This document shows, in pieces, positions 1 through 6,447 of a stretch of 20,476 bases of DNA (its first letter is position 1; each line of letters starts with the position of its first letter). This DNA comes from an uncultured Flavonifractor sp. (GTDB taxonomy: Bacteria > Bacillota > Clostridia > Oscillospirales > Oscillospiraceae): positions 1 to 20,476 of the forward strand of contig CAJUDT010000041.1 of NCBI GenBank assembly GCA_910585415.1, written 5' to 3'. A program made the translations under genes and the position numbers. Under the pieces are notes generated by a model. It was not told the origin of the DNA. It worked only from the letters and a program-made list of their open reading frames with translations, and did no database searches.

Positions 1-10
1 ACAGGCTGAC

Positions 11-51
11 ATAAAGACCTAGGTCTTTATGTATCCCCTTGCATGGGATAC
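11..51 (+). promoter_or_regulatory. Palindrome plus hairpin in leader of first stalk-domain gene
   Basis: Positions 11-30 form a perfect 20-nt palindrome (ATAAAGACCTAGGTCTTTAT). It is followed directly by an inverted repeat GTATCCC (31-37) / GGGATAC (45-51). The same layout, with a different palindrome sequence but the same hairpin arms, sits at 926-965 before the paralogous gene, so it belongs to the duplicated unit. In the second unit the palindrome lies at the predicted transcription start, so here it is probably also the 5' end of the mRNA or an operator. The promoter of this first unit would lie left of the window. Confidence 0.55.
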
Positions 52-98
52 AGGGGGGACTCCGGGCAAATTGAGAAACGATAGGAGAGAACAGACAG

Positions 99-836
99 AT
101 GAAACGTATTACATTGAGCATTCGTTCCCTGGCCGCGGCGGCGGTGGCGCTCACCCTTCTGGTGGGCGGGGTCAGCGCGGCGGCCTCCGGCAGCATCACC
201 AAGAAGATGATTGAGGCCAACTATATGGGCATTAAGCTGGTGGTGGACGAGGTGGAGGTCACCCCCATGGACGCCAGCGGCAATGTGGTGGAGCCCTTCA
301 CCAGCGAGGGTACCACCTATCTGCCCGTCCGGGCCGTGGCCAACGCCCTGGGCAAGGAGGTCACCTGGGACGGCAATACCAGGACCGTGTATATCGGCAA
401 GCTCCCCGGCGCCGAGGAAAACTGGATGCTCAAGCTGCCCCCCTACCGCACCGACAATGCCATCGTATATGACGGCTCTGACCATACAAAGTTCTTTGCT
501 GTGGCGGGCGTGAACCAGACCAAGGGCGTGGTGGCCGAGGATGAAAACGGCTGGTACAGGCCGGAGGTCATCTGGAACACCAACGGCCAGTACAGCACGA
601 TGACGTGTACCGTCGGCTTTATGGTCAATAAGGGCGACAGACCGGCGGACATGACTCTGGAGGTGTACTTGGACGGCGTGTATTCCACCTCCTATACATT
701 TAAGTACGACGGCGCACCCAAGACGATCCATATTCCGCTCAACTACGCACCCAATGTGAAGGTGCTCTTTACCTCCGAAGAGGGACAGACCGGCATCCGC
801 GGCGAGTGGGGTATGTACGACATCTCCTTTTCCTGA
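99..836 (+). CDS. Exported copper-amine-oxidase-N-type stalk domain protein with C-terminal NPCBM-like domain (paralog 1)
   Basis: This 245-residue protein begins with a signal peptide: a basic start (MKRITLSIRS), then a hydrophobic stretch to about residue 28 ending in VSAAAS. Residues about 40-100 are a stalk domain of the copper amine oxidase N-terminal type. It is recognised by the pattern of a short strand, the TTYLPVRAVANALGKEV segment (72-88), W90 and the closing TVYIG (96-100). Residues about 125-245 look like a beta-sandwich of the NPCBM/carbohydrate-binding kind, with segments such as TLEVYLDG and the end EWGMYDISFS; this second assignment is tentative. The ATG at 99 follows AGGAGAG. 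The gene lies alone between its own leader and a strong terminator, and a paralog follows at 1010. The likely role is a secreted or wall-associated scaffold or sugar-binding protein. No catalytic residues are apparent. Confidence 0.75.
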   Translation: MKRITLSIRSLAAAAVALTLLVGGVSAAASGSITKKMIEANYMGIKLVVDEVEVTPMDASGNVVEPFTSEGTTYLPVRAVANALGKEVTWDGNTRTVYIGKLPGAEENWMLKLPPYRTDNAIVYDGSDHTKFFAVAGVNQTKGVVAEDENGWYRPEVIWNTNGQYSTMTCTVGFMVNKGDRPADMTLEVYLDGVYSTSYTFKYDGAPKTIHIPLNYAPNVKVLFTSEEGQTGIRGEWGMYDISFS

Positions 837-849
837 GCCTGTATCCCCG

Positions 850-881
850 GCGGGGCGGCGAAATGCGCCGCCCCGCTTTTT
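850..881 (+). terminator. Intrinsic terminator of paralog 1
   Basis: An 11-bp perfect GC stem (850-860 with 866-876) closes a 5-nt loop and runs directly into five T residues (877-881). It starts 14 nt after the stop codon. A near-identical terminator follows the second paralog, so the terminator was part of the duplicated unit. Confidence 0.9.
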
Positions 882-893
882 CGCGGGGGCCGC

Positions 894-922
894 TTGACAA
901 GGTTGGGATGATTTGCTAAAAT
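894..922 (+). promoter_or_regulatory. Sigma-A promoter of paralog 2
   Basis: TTGACA at 894-899, a 17-bp spacer, and TAAAAT at 917-922. The predicted start point (about 929) falls inside the palindrome at 926-943. It sits immediately after the terminator of the preceding gene, so the second paralog is an independent unit. Confidence 0.8.
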
Positions 923-925
923 GGC

Positions 926-965
926 AAAAGAACCGGTTCTTTTTGTATCCCCTTTCATGGGATAC
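926..965 (+). promoter_or_regulatory. Palindrome plus hairpin in leader of second stalk-domain gene
   Basis: A perfect 18-nt palindrome AAAAGAACCGGTTCTTTT (926-943) is followed by the inverted repeat GTATCCC (945-951) / GGGATAC (959-965). The palindrome differs in sequence from the one at 11-30, but its symmetry and position are kept, while the hairpin arms are identical. Conserved symmetry with changed bases suggests selection for RNA pairing rather than for a fixed protein-binding sequence. That reading is inference. Confidence 0.55.
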
Positions 966-1009
966 AAGGGAGCCTCGAGACAAATCGAAAAGGATAGGAG
1001 AGAATACAG

Positions 1010-1711
1010 ATGAAGAGCAGCAAAAATGTCCGCCGCCTCCTGGCTGTGCTGGCGGTGGGGGCTATGCTGGTGGGCACCGCCGCCGCCTCCAGCACCATCA
1101 CCAAAAAGATGATTGAGGTCAACTATATGGGCATCAAGCTGGTGGTGGACGAGGTGGAGGTCACCCCCAAGGACGCCAGCGGCAATGTGGTGGAGCCCTT
1201 CACCAGCAGCGGCACCACCTATCTGCCCGTCCGGGCCGTGGCCAACGCCCTGGGCAAGGAGGTCACCTGGGACGGAGATACCAGGACTGTGTATATCGGC
1301 AAGGTACCCGGCGCCGAGGAGAACTGGATGACCAAGCTGCCCCCCTATCAGCTCTACAGAGCCACAGCCTATGACGGCAGCGACAGAAAGCGGACCTTCG
1401 AGGTGGCGGGAAACGCCCAGACCAAGGGCGTAGTGCTGGAGGCCTCGTGGGACCAGACCTTTGCCCTCTGGAACACCAACGGGGAGTACAGCTCCATGAC
1501 GTTTACAATTGGCCATATGGGGGCGCAGAAGTATGACACTGTGCTGGAGGTCTACTTGGACAGCGACTACTCCACCGAGTATGCCCTGAAATGGGATGGC
1601 GCGCCGCAGACGATTACCGTTGATCTGCACAACGCTCCGAACGTCAAGCTGGTTGTGAACAACCGGGACGCGGAGGGCGCTTGGGGTATTTACGACATCT
1701 CGTTCTCCTGA
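1010..1711 (+). CDS. Exported copper-amine-oxidase-N-type stalk domain protein with C-terminal NPCBM-like domain (paralog 2)
   Basis: A 233-residue paralog of the gene at 99. It has a signal peptide (basic MKSSKNVRR, hydrophobic core to about residue 26), a stalk domain at about 37-97 with TTYLPVRAVANALGKEV, and a C-terminal beta-rich domain ending in GAWGIYDISFS. By eye, residues 29-112 differ from paralog 1 at only six of 84 positions. After the shared PPY the two proteins diverge strongly although the fold pattern stays recognisable (TKGVV, NTNG.YS.MT, LEVYLD, YDISFS). The ATG at 1010 follows AGGAGAG with good spacing. It has its own promoter (894-922) and terminator (1723-1752). The function is probably the same as paralog 1 with a different ligand face; the ligand is unknown. 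Confidence 0.75.
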   Translation: MKSSKNVRRLLAVLAVGAMLVGTAAASSTITKKMIEVNYMGIKLVVDEVEVTPKDASGNVVEPFTSSGTTYLPVRAVANALGKEVTWDGDTRTVYIGKVPGAEENWMTKLPPYQLYRATAYDGSDRKRTFEVAGNAQTKGVVLEASWDQTFALWNTNGEYSSMTFTIGHMGAQKYDTVLEVYLDSDYSTEYALKWDGAPQTITVDLHNAPNVKLVVNNRDAEGAWGIYDISFS

Positions 1712-1722
1712 GAAAATCCCCG

Positions 1723-1752
1723 GCGGGGCGGCGGTTGCCGCCCCGCTTTTTT
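1723..1752 (+). terminator. Intrinsic terminator of paralog 2
   Basis: A 10-bp perfect GC stem (1723-1732 with 1737-1746), loop GGTT, followed by six T residues (1747-1752). It closely resembles the terminator at 850-881. Confidence 0.9.
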
Positions 1753-1849
1753 GCCGAACTTTTTTTACAGAACAGGAAAAATCCGGCACACTTCGCAGGG
1801 GGATTGGCATATACTGGTCTATAAACCGCTTACGAAGGAGGTCATCATT

Positions 1850-1960
1850 ATGCCGGAACAGGACGAACGCCGCACCGCCCCCGCCCAGGGGGAGAAACGG
1901 GAGGACGTGGACGATTTAATCTTCCGTACTGCCCCCAGCTGGCCGGTCAGCGACCGATAA
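1850..1960 (+). CDS. 36-residue charged microprotein, function unknown
   Basis: An ATG at 1850 is preceded by a full AAGGAGG (1835-1841) at ideal spacing, and the frame runs 36 codons to a stop at 1960. The product is hydrophilic and acidic/basic in its first half (MPEQDERR, KREDVDDL) with a short hydrophobic end (LIFRTAPSW). It has no signal peptide, no membrane segment and no cysteine. I do not recognise the family. Support for it being real rests on the unusually strong ribosome binding site and on its position between two clear transcription units. No convincing promoter was found in front of it; a weak TTTACA-17-CACACT lies at 1764-1792. A large hairpin follows the stop. Confidence 0.45.
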   Translation: MPEQDERRTAPAQGEKREDVDDLIFRTAPSWPVSDR

Positions 1961-1972
1961 GGCCGCAGGCCC

Positions 1973-2007
1973 GTCAAACAAGGCCCTGGGCCTTGTTTGA
2001 CCCAGGG
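1973..2007 (+). repeat. Large hairpin with a mutually exclusive alternative pairing
   Basis: A 13-bp perfect inverted repeat (1973-1985 with 1989-2001, 3-nt loop) follows the microprotein stop. Its right half can instead pair onward: CCCTGGG (1984-1990) with CCCAGGG (2001-2007). The two stems share bases and cannot form together. There is no T-tract behind either, so this is not a standard intrinsic terminator. Confidence 0.6.
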
Positions 2008-2075
2008 GGCGGGAGGATTGCCCAAGGGTTCGGAGGGGAGCGGAAAAAAATTCGGATGTTTTTCACAAAAAGCCC

Positions 2076-2104
2076 TTGACAAATACTGAACTGTGCGGTA
2101 CAAT
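2076..2104 (+). promoter_or_regulatory. Consensus sigma-A promoter of the ncRNA unit
   Basis: TTGACA (2076-2081), a 17-bp spacer, and TACAAT (2099-2104), preceded by a T/A-rich stretch at 2046-2070. No coding frame of quality lies downstream before the terminator at 2420-2458, so this promoter appears to drive a non-coding transcript starting near 2111. Confidence 0.85.
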
Positions 2105-2110
2105 AAAGCC

Positions 2111-2459
2111 ACAACAGGAAAGGAGTGAGTCCCATGGGCTGAGAAGCTCATCTGACCGCTGTGCAAAGCGTCCTTTCAATTGACCGGCGCAGAGCAGGAT
2201 TTCCCCCCACAGCGCACACATGTTCCGAACAAACCGAATCTGTTTAGGATGCACCCAGGGTATGGCCCTCAGAGACGAAGTATCGTTGACGACGGGAACC
2301 GGCGTGCCAAATTGTTGCAGGAGACAGGTGGACCAACAGGGGACCTCCCAGCGAACCGGAACAAAAAATCCGAAGAAAACGGAGGTAAGACAGAGTGATT
2401 GAACCGCAGAACCAGAAGTAACCCCCCGGCCGCGTGGGATGGCCGGGGGGTTCGTGTTT
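2111..2459 (+). ncRNA. Candidate structured non-coding RNA, about 345 nt, class unassigned
   Basis: The interval is bounded by a consensus promoter and a 12-bp GC-rich terminator. It holds no ORF with a sensible start, ribosome binding site and composition. Local pairings visible by eye include TGAG/CTCA (2140-2150), CGCT/AGCG (2157-2170), TCC..AAAC with GTTT..GGA (2224-2249), AGGG/CCCT around 2257-2269, ACGA/TCGT (2275-2286) and TGTTG/CAACA (2313-2338). Purine-rich unpaired segments lie between them. It does not show hallmarks I know for RNase P RNA, tmRNA, SRP RNA or common riboswitches. One candidate is the raiA-motif RNA of Bacillota, which is of similar size and typically lies near raiA/comFC, but I cannot confirm its consensus from memory. 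That the unit is transcribed is likely; its identity is open. Confidence 0.6.
2420..2458 (+). terminator. Intrinsic terminator of the ncRNA unit
   Basis: A 12-bp perfect stem (2420-2431 with 2441-2452), 9-nt loop, followed by CGTGTTTT. The T-tract is interrupted but the stem is very strong. Confidence 0.8.
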
Positions 2460-2521
2460 TACAGGGAGTCAGATGGTGGAAAAACCGCTTCGGCCAAAGG
2501 ATTCGGAGGGAAGGATAGTGT

Positions 2522-2548
2522 GAAAGAAAACCGTCAGGGTTTTCTTTC
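2522..2548. terminator. A/T-rich inverted repeat between convergent units
   Basis: GAAAGAAAACC (2522-2532) and GGTTTTCTTTC (2538-2548) form a perfect 11-bp stem with a GTCAG loop. It lies 35 nt beyond the prfB stop on the minus strand and beyond the ncRNA terminator on the plus strand. A symmetric A-tract/T-tract stem of this kind can act as a bidirectional terminator. The GC core is short, so efficiency is uncertain. Confidence 0.6.
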
Positions 2549-2583
2549 CCGACAAGCTGAGGTCCAGCGGGGGCGGCTTGGGG

Positions 2584-3705
2584 TTATTTTTCCACCCAAT
2601 TTCCGGTGGCCTCCGCCTTGAGGTAGGCGTTGATGAAGCCGTCCAGGTCCCCGTCCATGACGCCGTTGACGTTGCTGGTCTCGTGGCCGGTGCGGGTGTC
2701 CTTGACCATCTGGTAGGGCATGAAGACATAGGAGCGAATCTGGCTGCCCCATTCAATTTTCATCTGGACCCCCTTCAGGTCGGAGATTTTCTCCGCGTGG
2801 GCCTGCATTTGCAGCTCCACCAGCTTGGAACGGAGCATCCGCATACAGGTGTCCCGGTTCTGGAACTGGCTGCGCTCCTGCTGGGAGGAAACCACAATGC
2901 CGGTGGGCTTGTGAATCAGCCGCACGGCGGAGGAGGTCTTGTTGATGTGCTGTCCTCCCGCGCCGGAGGAGCGGAACACCTGCATCTCGATGTCCTCGGG
3001 ACGGATGTCCACCTCCACATCATCGGGAATCTCGGGCATGACCTCCAGGGCGGCAAAGGAGGTCTGCCTTCTCGCGTTGGCGTCGAAGGGGGACACCCGG
3101 ACCAGCCGGTGAACCCCGTGCTCACTTTTCAGGTGGCCGTAGGCGTTCTCCCCCTCAATGAGGATGGTGGCGCTCTTGATGCCCGCCTCGTCCCCGTCCA
3201 GGTAGTCCAGGGTCTTGCAGGCGTAGCCGTGGCGCTCCGCCCAGCGGTTGTACATGCGAAAGAGCATCTGCGCCCAGTCCTGGGCCTCGGTGCCGCCGGC
3301 CCCGGCGTGAAAGGTCAGAATGGCGTTGGAGCTGTCGTACTCCCCGGTGAGCAGGGTGGACAGCTTGGCTTCCTCCACGGCGGCCTCCAGGGCGGCAAAG
3401 CCCTCTTCCACCTCGGGAATGAGGCTCTCATCCTCCGCCTCGTTGCCCAGCTCACACAGGGTCATCAAATCGTCCCACTGGGTCCGCCGCCGGTGCTGGC
3501 CGTCGATTTTGTCCCGGAGCTGCTTGACCCGCTGCTGAACCTTCTGGGCCTTTTCCAGGTTGTCCCAAAAGCCGTCGGAGGCGCTCTCCGACTCCAGCAT
3601 CTCGGCCTCCCGCTCCGCCGCCTCCAGGCCCAGGGCCTGGTCCAGCTCGTCCAGGGCGGGACGCAGGTTGTTCAGCTTTACCTTATATTCATCAAATTGC
3701 AGCAT
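2584..3705 (-). CDS. prfB: Peptide chain release factor 2
   Basis: A 373-residue RF2 that recognises UGA and UAA stop codons and triggers peptide release on the ribosome. The anticodon-like tripeptide SPF lies at 205-207 (RVSPFD) and the peptidyl-transferase GGQ at 250-252 (GAGGQHIN), the same numbers as in E. coli RF2. That agreement is the reason for choosing the ATG at 3705 over a GTG four codons upstream (3717). The N-terminal coiled helical domain, the HAGAGGTEAQDWA segment and the C-terminal GDLDGFINAYL are all present, so the gene is full length. The programmed +1 frameshift common in prfB is absent: where E. coli has CUU UGA C, codon 25 here is CTG and codon 26 GGC, in one continuous frame. 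Autoregulation by RF2 level is therefore not available by that route. It has its own promoter at 3741-3769 and converges on the ncRNA unit. Confidence 0.97.
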   Translation of the reverse strand: MLQFDEYKVKLNNLRPALDELDQALGLEAAEREAEMLESESASDGFWDNLEKAQKVQQRVKQLRDKIDGQHRRRTQWDDLMTLCELGNEAEDESLIPEVEEGFAALEAAVEEAKLSTLLTGEYDSSNAILTFHAGAGGTEAQDWAQMLFRMYNRWAERHGYACKTLDYLDGDEAGIKSATILIEGENAYGHLKSEHGVHRLVRVSPFDANARRQTSFAALEVMPEIPDDVEVDIRPEDIEMQVFRSSGAGGQHINKTSSAVRLIHKPTGIVVSSQQERSQFQNRDTCMRMLRSKLVELQMQAHAEKISDLKGVQMKIEWGSQIRSYVFMPYQMVKDTRTGHETSNVNGVMDGDLDGFINAYLKAEATGNWVEK

Positions 3706-3740
3706 AGACCTATCCACTCACTTCTATAAAATTGCTTTTT

Positions 3741-3769
3741 ATTATAGCCAAAGTTTCTCCCGTTGTAAA
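3741..3769 (-). promoter_or_regulatory. prfB promoter
   Basis: On the minus strand, TTTACA (3769-3764), a 17-bp spacer, and TATAAT (3746-3741). The start point would be near 3734, giving a leader of about 30 nt before the ATG at 3705. Confidence 0.8.
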
Positions 3770-3911
3770 GTGCCCCGAAGGGGTTGGAGGAACTTTTTTC
3801 CCGGCGAAAACCCCTTGAAAGGGACAGGGGGGCTGTGCTAAAGTAAACCGATATTCCCGGCGGCGGGGCGGCTTGGAAAAACCGCACCGGTTCCGGCTGG
3901 AATGGGGGACA

Positions 3912-3973
3912 GCAATTGGTTAAATTGCACCGCCAAAAAATCCAATTTATGACATTGTATGATTTTATTGGAT
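3912..3973. promoter_or_regulatory. Operator-like inverted repeats upstream of the glgB promoter
   Basis: The 459-bp gap between prfB and glgB (3706-4164) holds the two divergent promoters and, between them, a markedly AT-richer stretch. In it are GCAATT (3912-3917) / AATTGC (3923-3928) with a 5-bp spacer, and ATCCAAT (3940-3946) / ATTGGAT (3967-3973) with a 20-bp spacer. Either could bind a regulator of the glycogen genes; no known operator consensus was recognised. I see no gene or RNA gene in the gap. Confidence 0.35.
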
Positions 3974-4023
3974 GCTGATGTGCTTTTTTGTGGAAAAAAT
4001 CTGGCTTCTTTTCGGTCTGCGTC

Positions 4024-4052
4024 TTGACTATAGTTACAAAAGGTTGTATAAT
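4024..4052 (+). promoter_or_regulatory. Promoter of the glycogen gene cluster
   Basis: TTGACT (4024-4029), a 17-bp spacer, and TATAAT (4047-4052). The predicted start near 4059 leaves a leader of roughly 105 nt before glgB. Because the promoter lies inside the upstream extension of the glgB frame, it also supports the start at 4165 over earlier in-frame start codons. Confidence 0.85.
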
Positions 4053-4164
4053 TTACACAAATAGTTCAGAATGTATTCGGGGCTATTTTATTACCAATGA
4101 CAAGAGATTCCTGCGGAAATCCGTTGGTTTTTGGGGAATTTCTGCCAACAAGGAGAGGATACCT

Positions 4165-6303
4165 ATGTCGAAAGCGCCAGTTGTGCCGCCGGAAGCGACT
4201 CCCCTGGAGGCGTTCCTCAACGGACAGGCCGTCCGGGCCCAGGAGTATCTGGGCGCGCATCCGGACCAAGTGGATGGTCAGGAGGGTTACCGCTTCCGTG
4301 TGTGGGCGCCCCATGCCAAGGCGGTGGGCGTCATGGGAGATTTCAACGGCTGGAACCAGGTGGGCAATCTGCTGGACTGCGTGGGCGGAGGCGTGTGGGA
4401 GGGCTTCATCCCCGGCCTGAAGCAGTACGATACCTACAAGTACGCCATTGAGGCCCGGGATGGCCGGATGCTGGCCAAGTCCGACCCCTACGCCTTCCAC
4501 GCCGAGACCCGGCCGGGCAACGCCTCCAAGCTCTATGACCTGTCCGGCTATGCGTGGGGGGACCAGAGCTGGCTGAAGTACCGCAAGGACCACCCGGTGT
4601 ACCACGCCCCCCTGAACATCTATGAGGTCCACTTGGGCTCCTGGCGGCGGGGGGATGAGGACCGGATGCTCTCGTATCGGGAGATGGCCAATTGGCTGGT
4701 ACCCTACGTGAAGGAGATGGGCTTTACCCATGTGGAGCTCATGCCCGTCACCGAGCACCCCTTGGACGCCTCCTGGGGCTATCAGTGTACCGGCTATTTC
4801 GCCGCCACCAGCCGCTTCGGCACCCCCCACGACCTGATGTGGCTCATTGACCAGCTCCATCAGGCGGGCATTGGCGTCATTCTGGACTGGGTGCCCGCCC
4901 ACTTCCCCAAGGACGCCTTCGGCCTGTATGAGTTCGACGGGGAGGCCTGCTACGAGTATGCCGACCCCCGCAAGGGGGAGCACGCCGACTGGGGCACCCG
5001 CGTGTTTGACTATGGCCGCAATGAGGTGCGCTCCTTCCTGTATTCCTCCGCCCTCTTCTGGCTGGAGCAGTACCACATCGACGGCCTGCGGGTGGACGCG
5101 GTGGCCTCCATGCTCTACCTGGACTACGGCCGGCAGAACGGGGAGTGGATACCCAACATCCACGGCGGCCATGAGAACCTGGAGGCCGTGGAGTTCCTCC
5201 AGAAGCTCAACACCAATGTCTTCCTGCTCCATCCCGACGTGCTCATGGTGGCCGAGGAATCCACCGCCTGGAGCGGCGTCTCCCACCCGGTGGACCAGGG
5301 GGGCCTTGGCTTCAACCTGAAGTGGAATATGGGCTGGATGAACGATATCCTCCACTATATCAAGCTGGACCCCTATTTCCGGCAGTTCAACCACAAGGAC
5401 ATTACCTTCTCCCTGGACTACGCCTTTTCGGAAAACTTCATCCTCCCCCTCTCCCACGACGAGGTGGTCCACATGAAGGGCTCCCTCTTCGAGAAGCTCC
5501 CCGGCACCAATGAGCAAAAGTTCGCCGGTATCCGGGCCTTTTACACCTATATGCTCACCCACCCCGGCAAAAAGCTGCTGATGATGGGCACCGAAATCGG
5601 CCAGTGGAACGAGTGGCACTTTGAGCACTCCTTGGATTGGCATTTGCTGGACCCGGAGCAGGCGTGGACCTTGCCCTACCGGCAGCTCCACCAGTTCTTT
5701 AAGAGCGCCAATAACTTCTATCTCCAGAATAAGGCCCTCTGGGAGATTGACTTCTCCTGGGAGGGGTTCCACTGGATTGAGGTCAACGACGCCCAGGCCA
5801 ACACCATCGCCTTCACCCGCATGGACGCCAAGGGGGAGCAGCTGATTATTGTATGCAACTTCTCCCCGGTGGACCGGACGGGGTACACCATCGGCGTGCC
5901 CGCGCCGGGCGTGTATACCTGCGTGTTCAGCAGCGACGACGCGGCCTTCGGCGGCAGCGGCGGCTGGGACCAGGAGCCCGTGCGCAGCACCTACACCGCC
6001 AGCCAGGGCCGGGAGCAGTCCATCACCCTCTCCCTGCCCCCCATGAGCGCGGCCATCTACAAGTGCACCCGCAAATTCCCGCCCCGAAAGAAAAAGGCGG
6101 AGGACACCGGGGAAGCGGCCCCCAAGACCGCCAAAAAACCGGCGAAAAAAGCGCCCGCCAAGCCCGCCGCGTCCAAAAAAGCGGCCAAGGAGGACGCGCC
6201 CAAGAAAGCGCCGGCCAAGAAGGCCGCAGACTCCGCCGAAGGGGCCCCCGAGAAGCCCGCCCGAAAGCCCCGCAAGAAAAAGACCCCCGAATCCGCGGAA
6301 TAA
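4165..6303 (+). CDS. glgB: 1,4-alpha-glucan branching enzyme with lysine/alanine-rich C-terminal tail
   Basis: This 712-residue GH13 branching enzyme cuts alpha-1,4 chains and re-attaches them as alpha-1,6 branches during glycogen synthesis in the cytoplasm. Residues about 41-120 are a CBM48-type N domain (YRFRVWAPH, GDFNGWN). The (beta/alpha)8 catalytic domain spans about 150-510. The expected catalytic residues are D311 (GLRVDAVASM), E364 (MVAEEST) and D432 (LSHDEVVHMKGS), and the C-terminal beta domain ends near 635. The ATG at 4165 follows AGGAGAGG; the open frame extends upstream but through the promoter. Unusual: residues about 641-712 form a low-complexity tail of K, A, P repeats (AKKPAKKAPAKPAASKKAAK) ending in PARKPRKKKTPESAE, like histone H1 or nucleoid-protein tails. 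The family normally ends without it. It is first in the glgBCDA(P) series. Confidence 0.96.
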   Translation: MSKAPVVPPEATPLEAFLNGQAVRAQEYLGAHPDQVDGQEGYRFRVWAPHAKAVGVMGDFNGWNQVGNLLDCVGGGVWEGFIPGLKQYDTYKYAIEARDGRMLAKSDPYAFHAETRPGNASKLYDLSGYAWGDQSWLKYRKDHPVYHAPLNIYEVHLGSWRRGDEDRMLSYREMANWLVPYVKEMGFTHVELMPVTEHPLDASWGYQCTGYFAATSRFGTPHDLMWLIDQLHQAGIGVILDWVPAHFPKDAFGLYEFDGEACYEYADPRKGEHADWGTRVFDYGRNEVRSFLYSSALFWLEQYHIDGLRVDAVASMLYLDYGRQNGEWIPNIHGGHENLEAVEFLQKLNTNVFLLHPDVLMVAEESTAWSGVSHPVDQGGLGFNLKWNMGWMNDILHYIKLDPYFRQFNHKDITFSLDYAFSENFILPLSHDEVVHMKGSLFEKLPGTNEQKFAGIRAFYTYMLTHPGKKLLMMGTEIGQWNEWHFEHSLDWHLLDPEQAWTLPYRQLHQFFKSANNFYLQNKALWEIDFSWEGFHWIEVNDAQANTIAFTRMDAKGEQLIIVCNFSPVDRTGYTIGVPAPGVYTCVFSSDDAAFGGSGGWDQEPVRSTYTASQGREQSITLSLPPMSAAIYKCTRKFPPRKKKAEDTGEAAPKTAKKPAKKAPAKPAASKKAAKEDAPKKAPAKKAADSAEGAPEKPARKPRKKKTPESAE

Positions 6304-6316
6304 GCGGTCATAATAA

Positions 6317-6412
6317 GGACCTGTATCCACCCCGCCGGGAGGGGCCGGAGCCCCGCCGGGGCGGTGGATATGGAGTCCAGGCCCTGTGCCTGCCAACCAA
6401 AGGCGCAGGGCC
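6317..6412 (+). promoter_or_regulatory. Two GC-rich stem-loops between glgB and glgC
   Basis: The first structure pairs GGAC (6317-6320) with GTCC (6375-6378) and TATCCACC (6324-6331) with GGTGGATA (6363-6370) around a GC-rich core. The second pairs 6380-6390 with 6402-6412 (11 bp with one G-T pair). Neither is followed by a T-tract, so they are more likely intercistronic mRNA processing or stabilising elements than terminators. glgC follows at 6448 with no promoter visible in the gap. Confidence 0.5.
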
Positions 6413-6447
6413 CGAGGGTACCCCACTTCTAACCCGAGGTGAAAGCT

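Noticed and set aside
2180..2402. Two overlapping small ORFs (about 72 and 60 codons) inside the ncRNA unit
   Set aside because: Their starts (TTG at 2180, ATG at 2220) have no ribosome binding site, and the translations look random and basic without hydrophobic core. The promoter-to-terminator layout fits a ncRNA better.
3815..3844. Additional plus-strand promoter TTGAAA-18-TAAAGT upstream of glgB
   Set aside because: It is weak in both boxes and spacing and is far from any start codon; the consensus promoter at 4024-4052 is sufficient.
3988..4164. Upstream in-frame extension of glgB
   Set aside because: The extension runs through the TTGACT-17-TATAAT promoter and has no ribosome binding site. 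The ATG at 4165 has AGGAGAGG and starts just before the expected N-terminal region.
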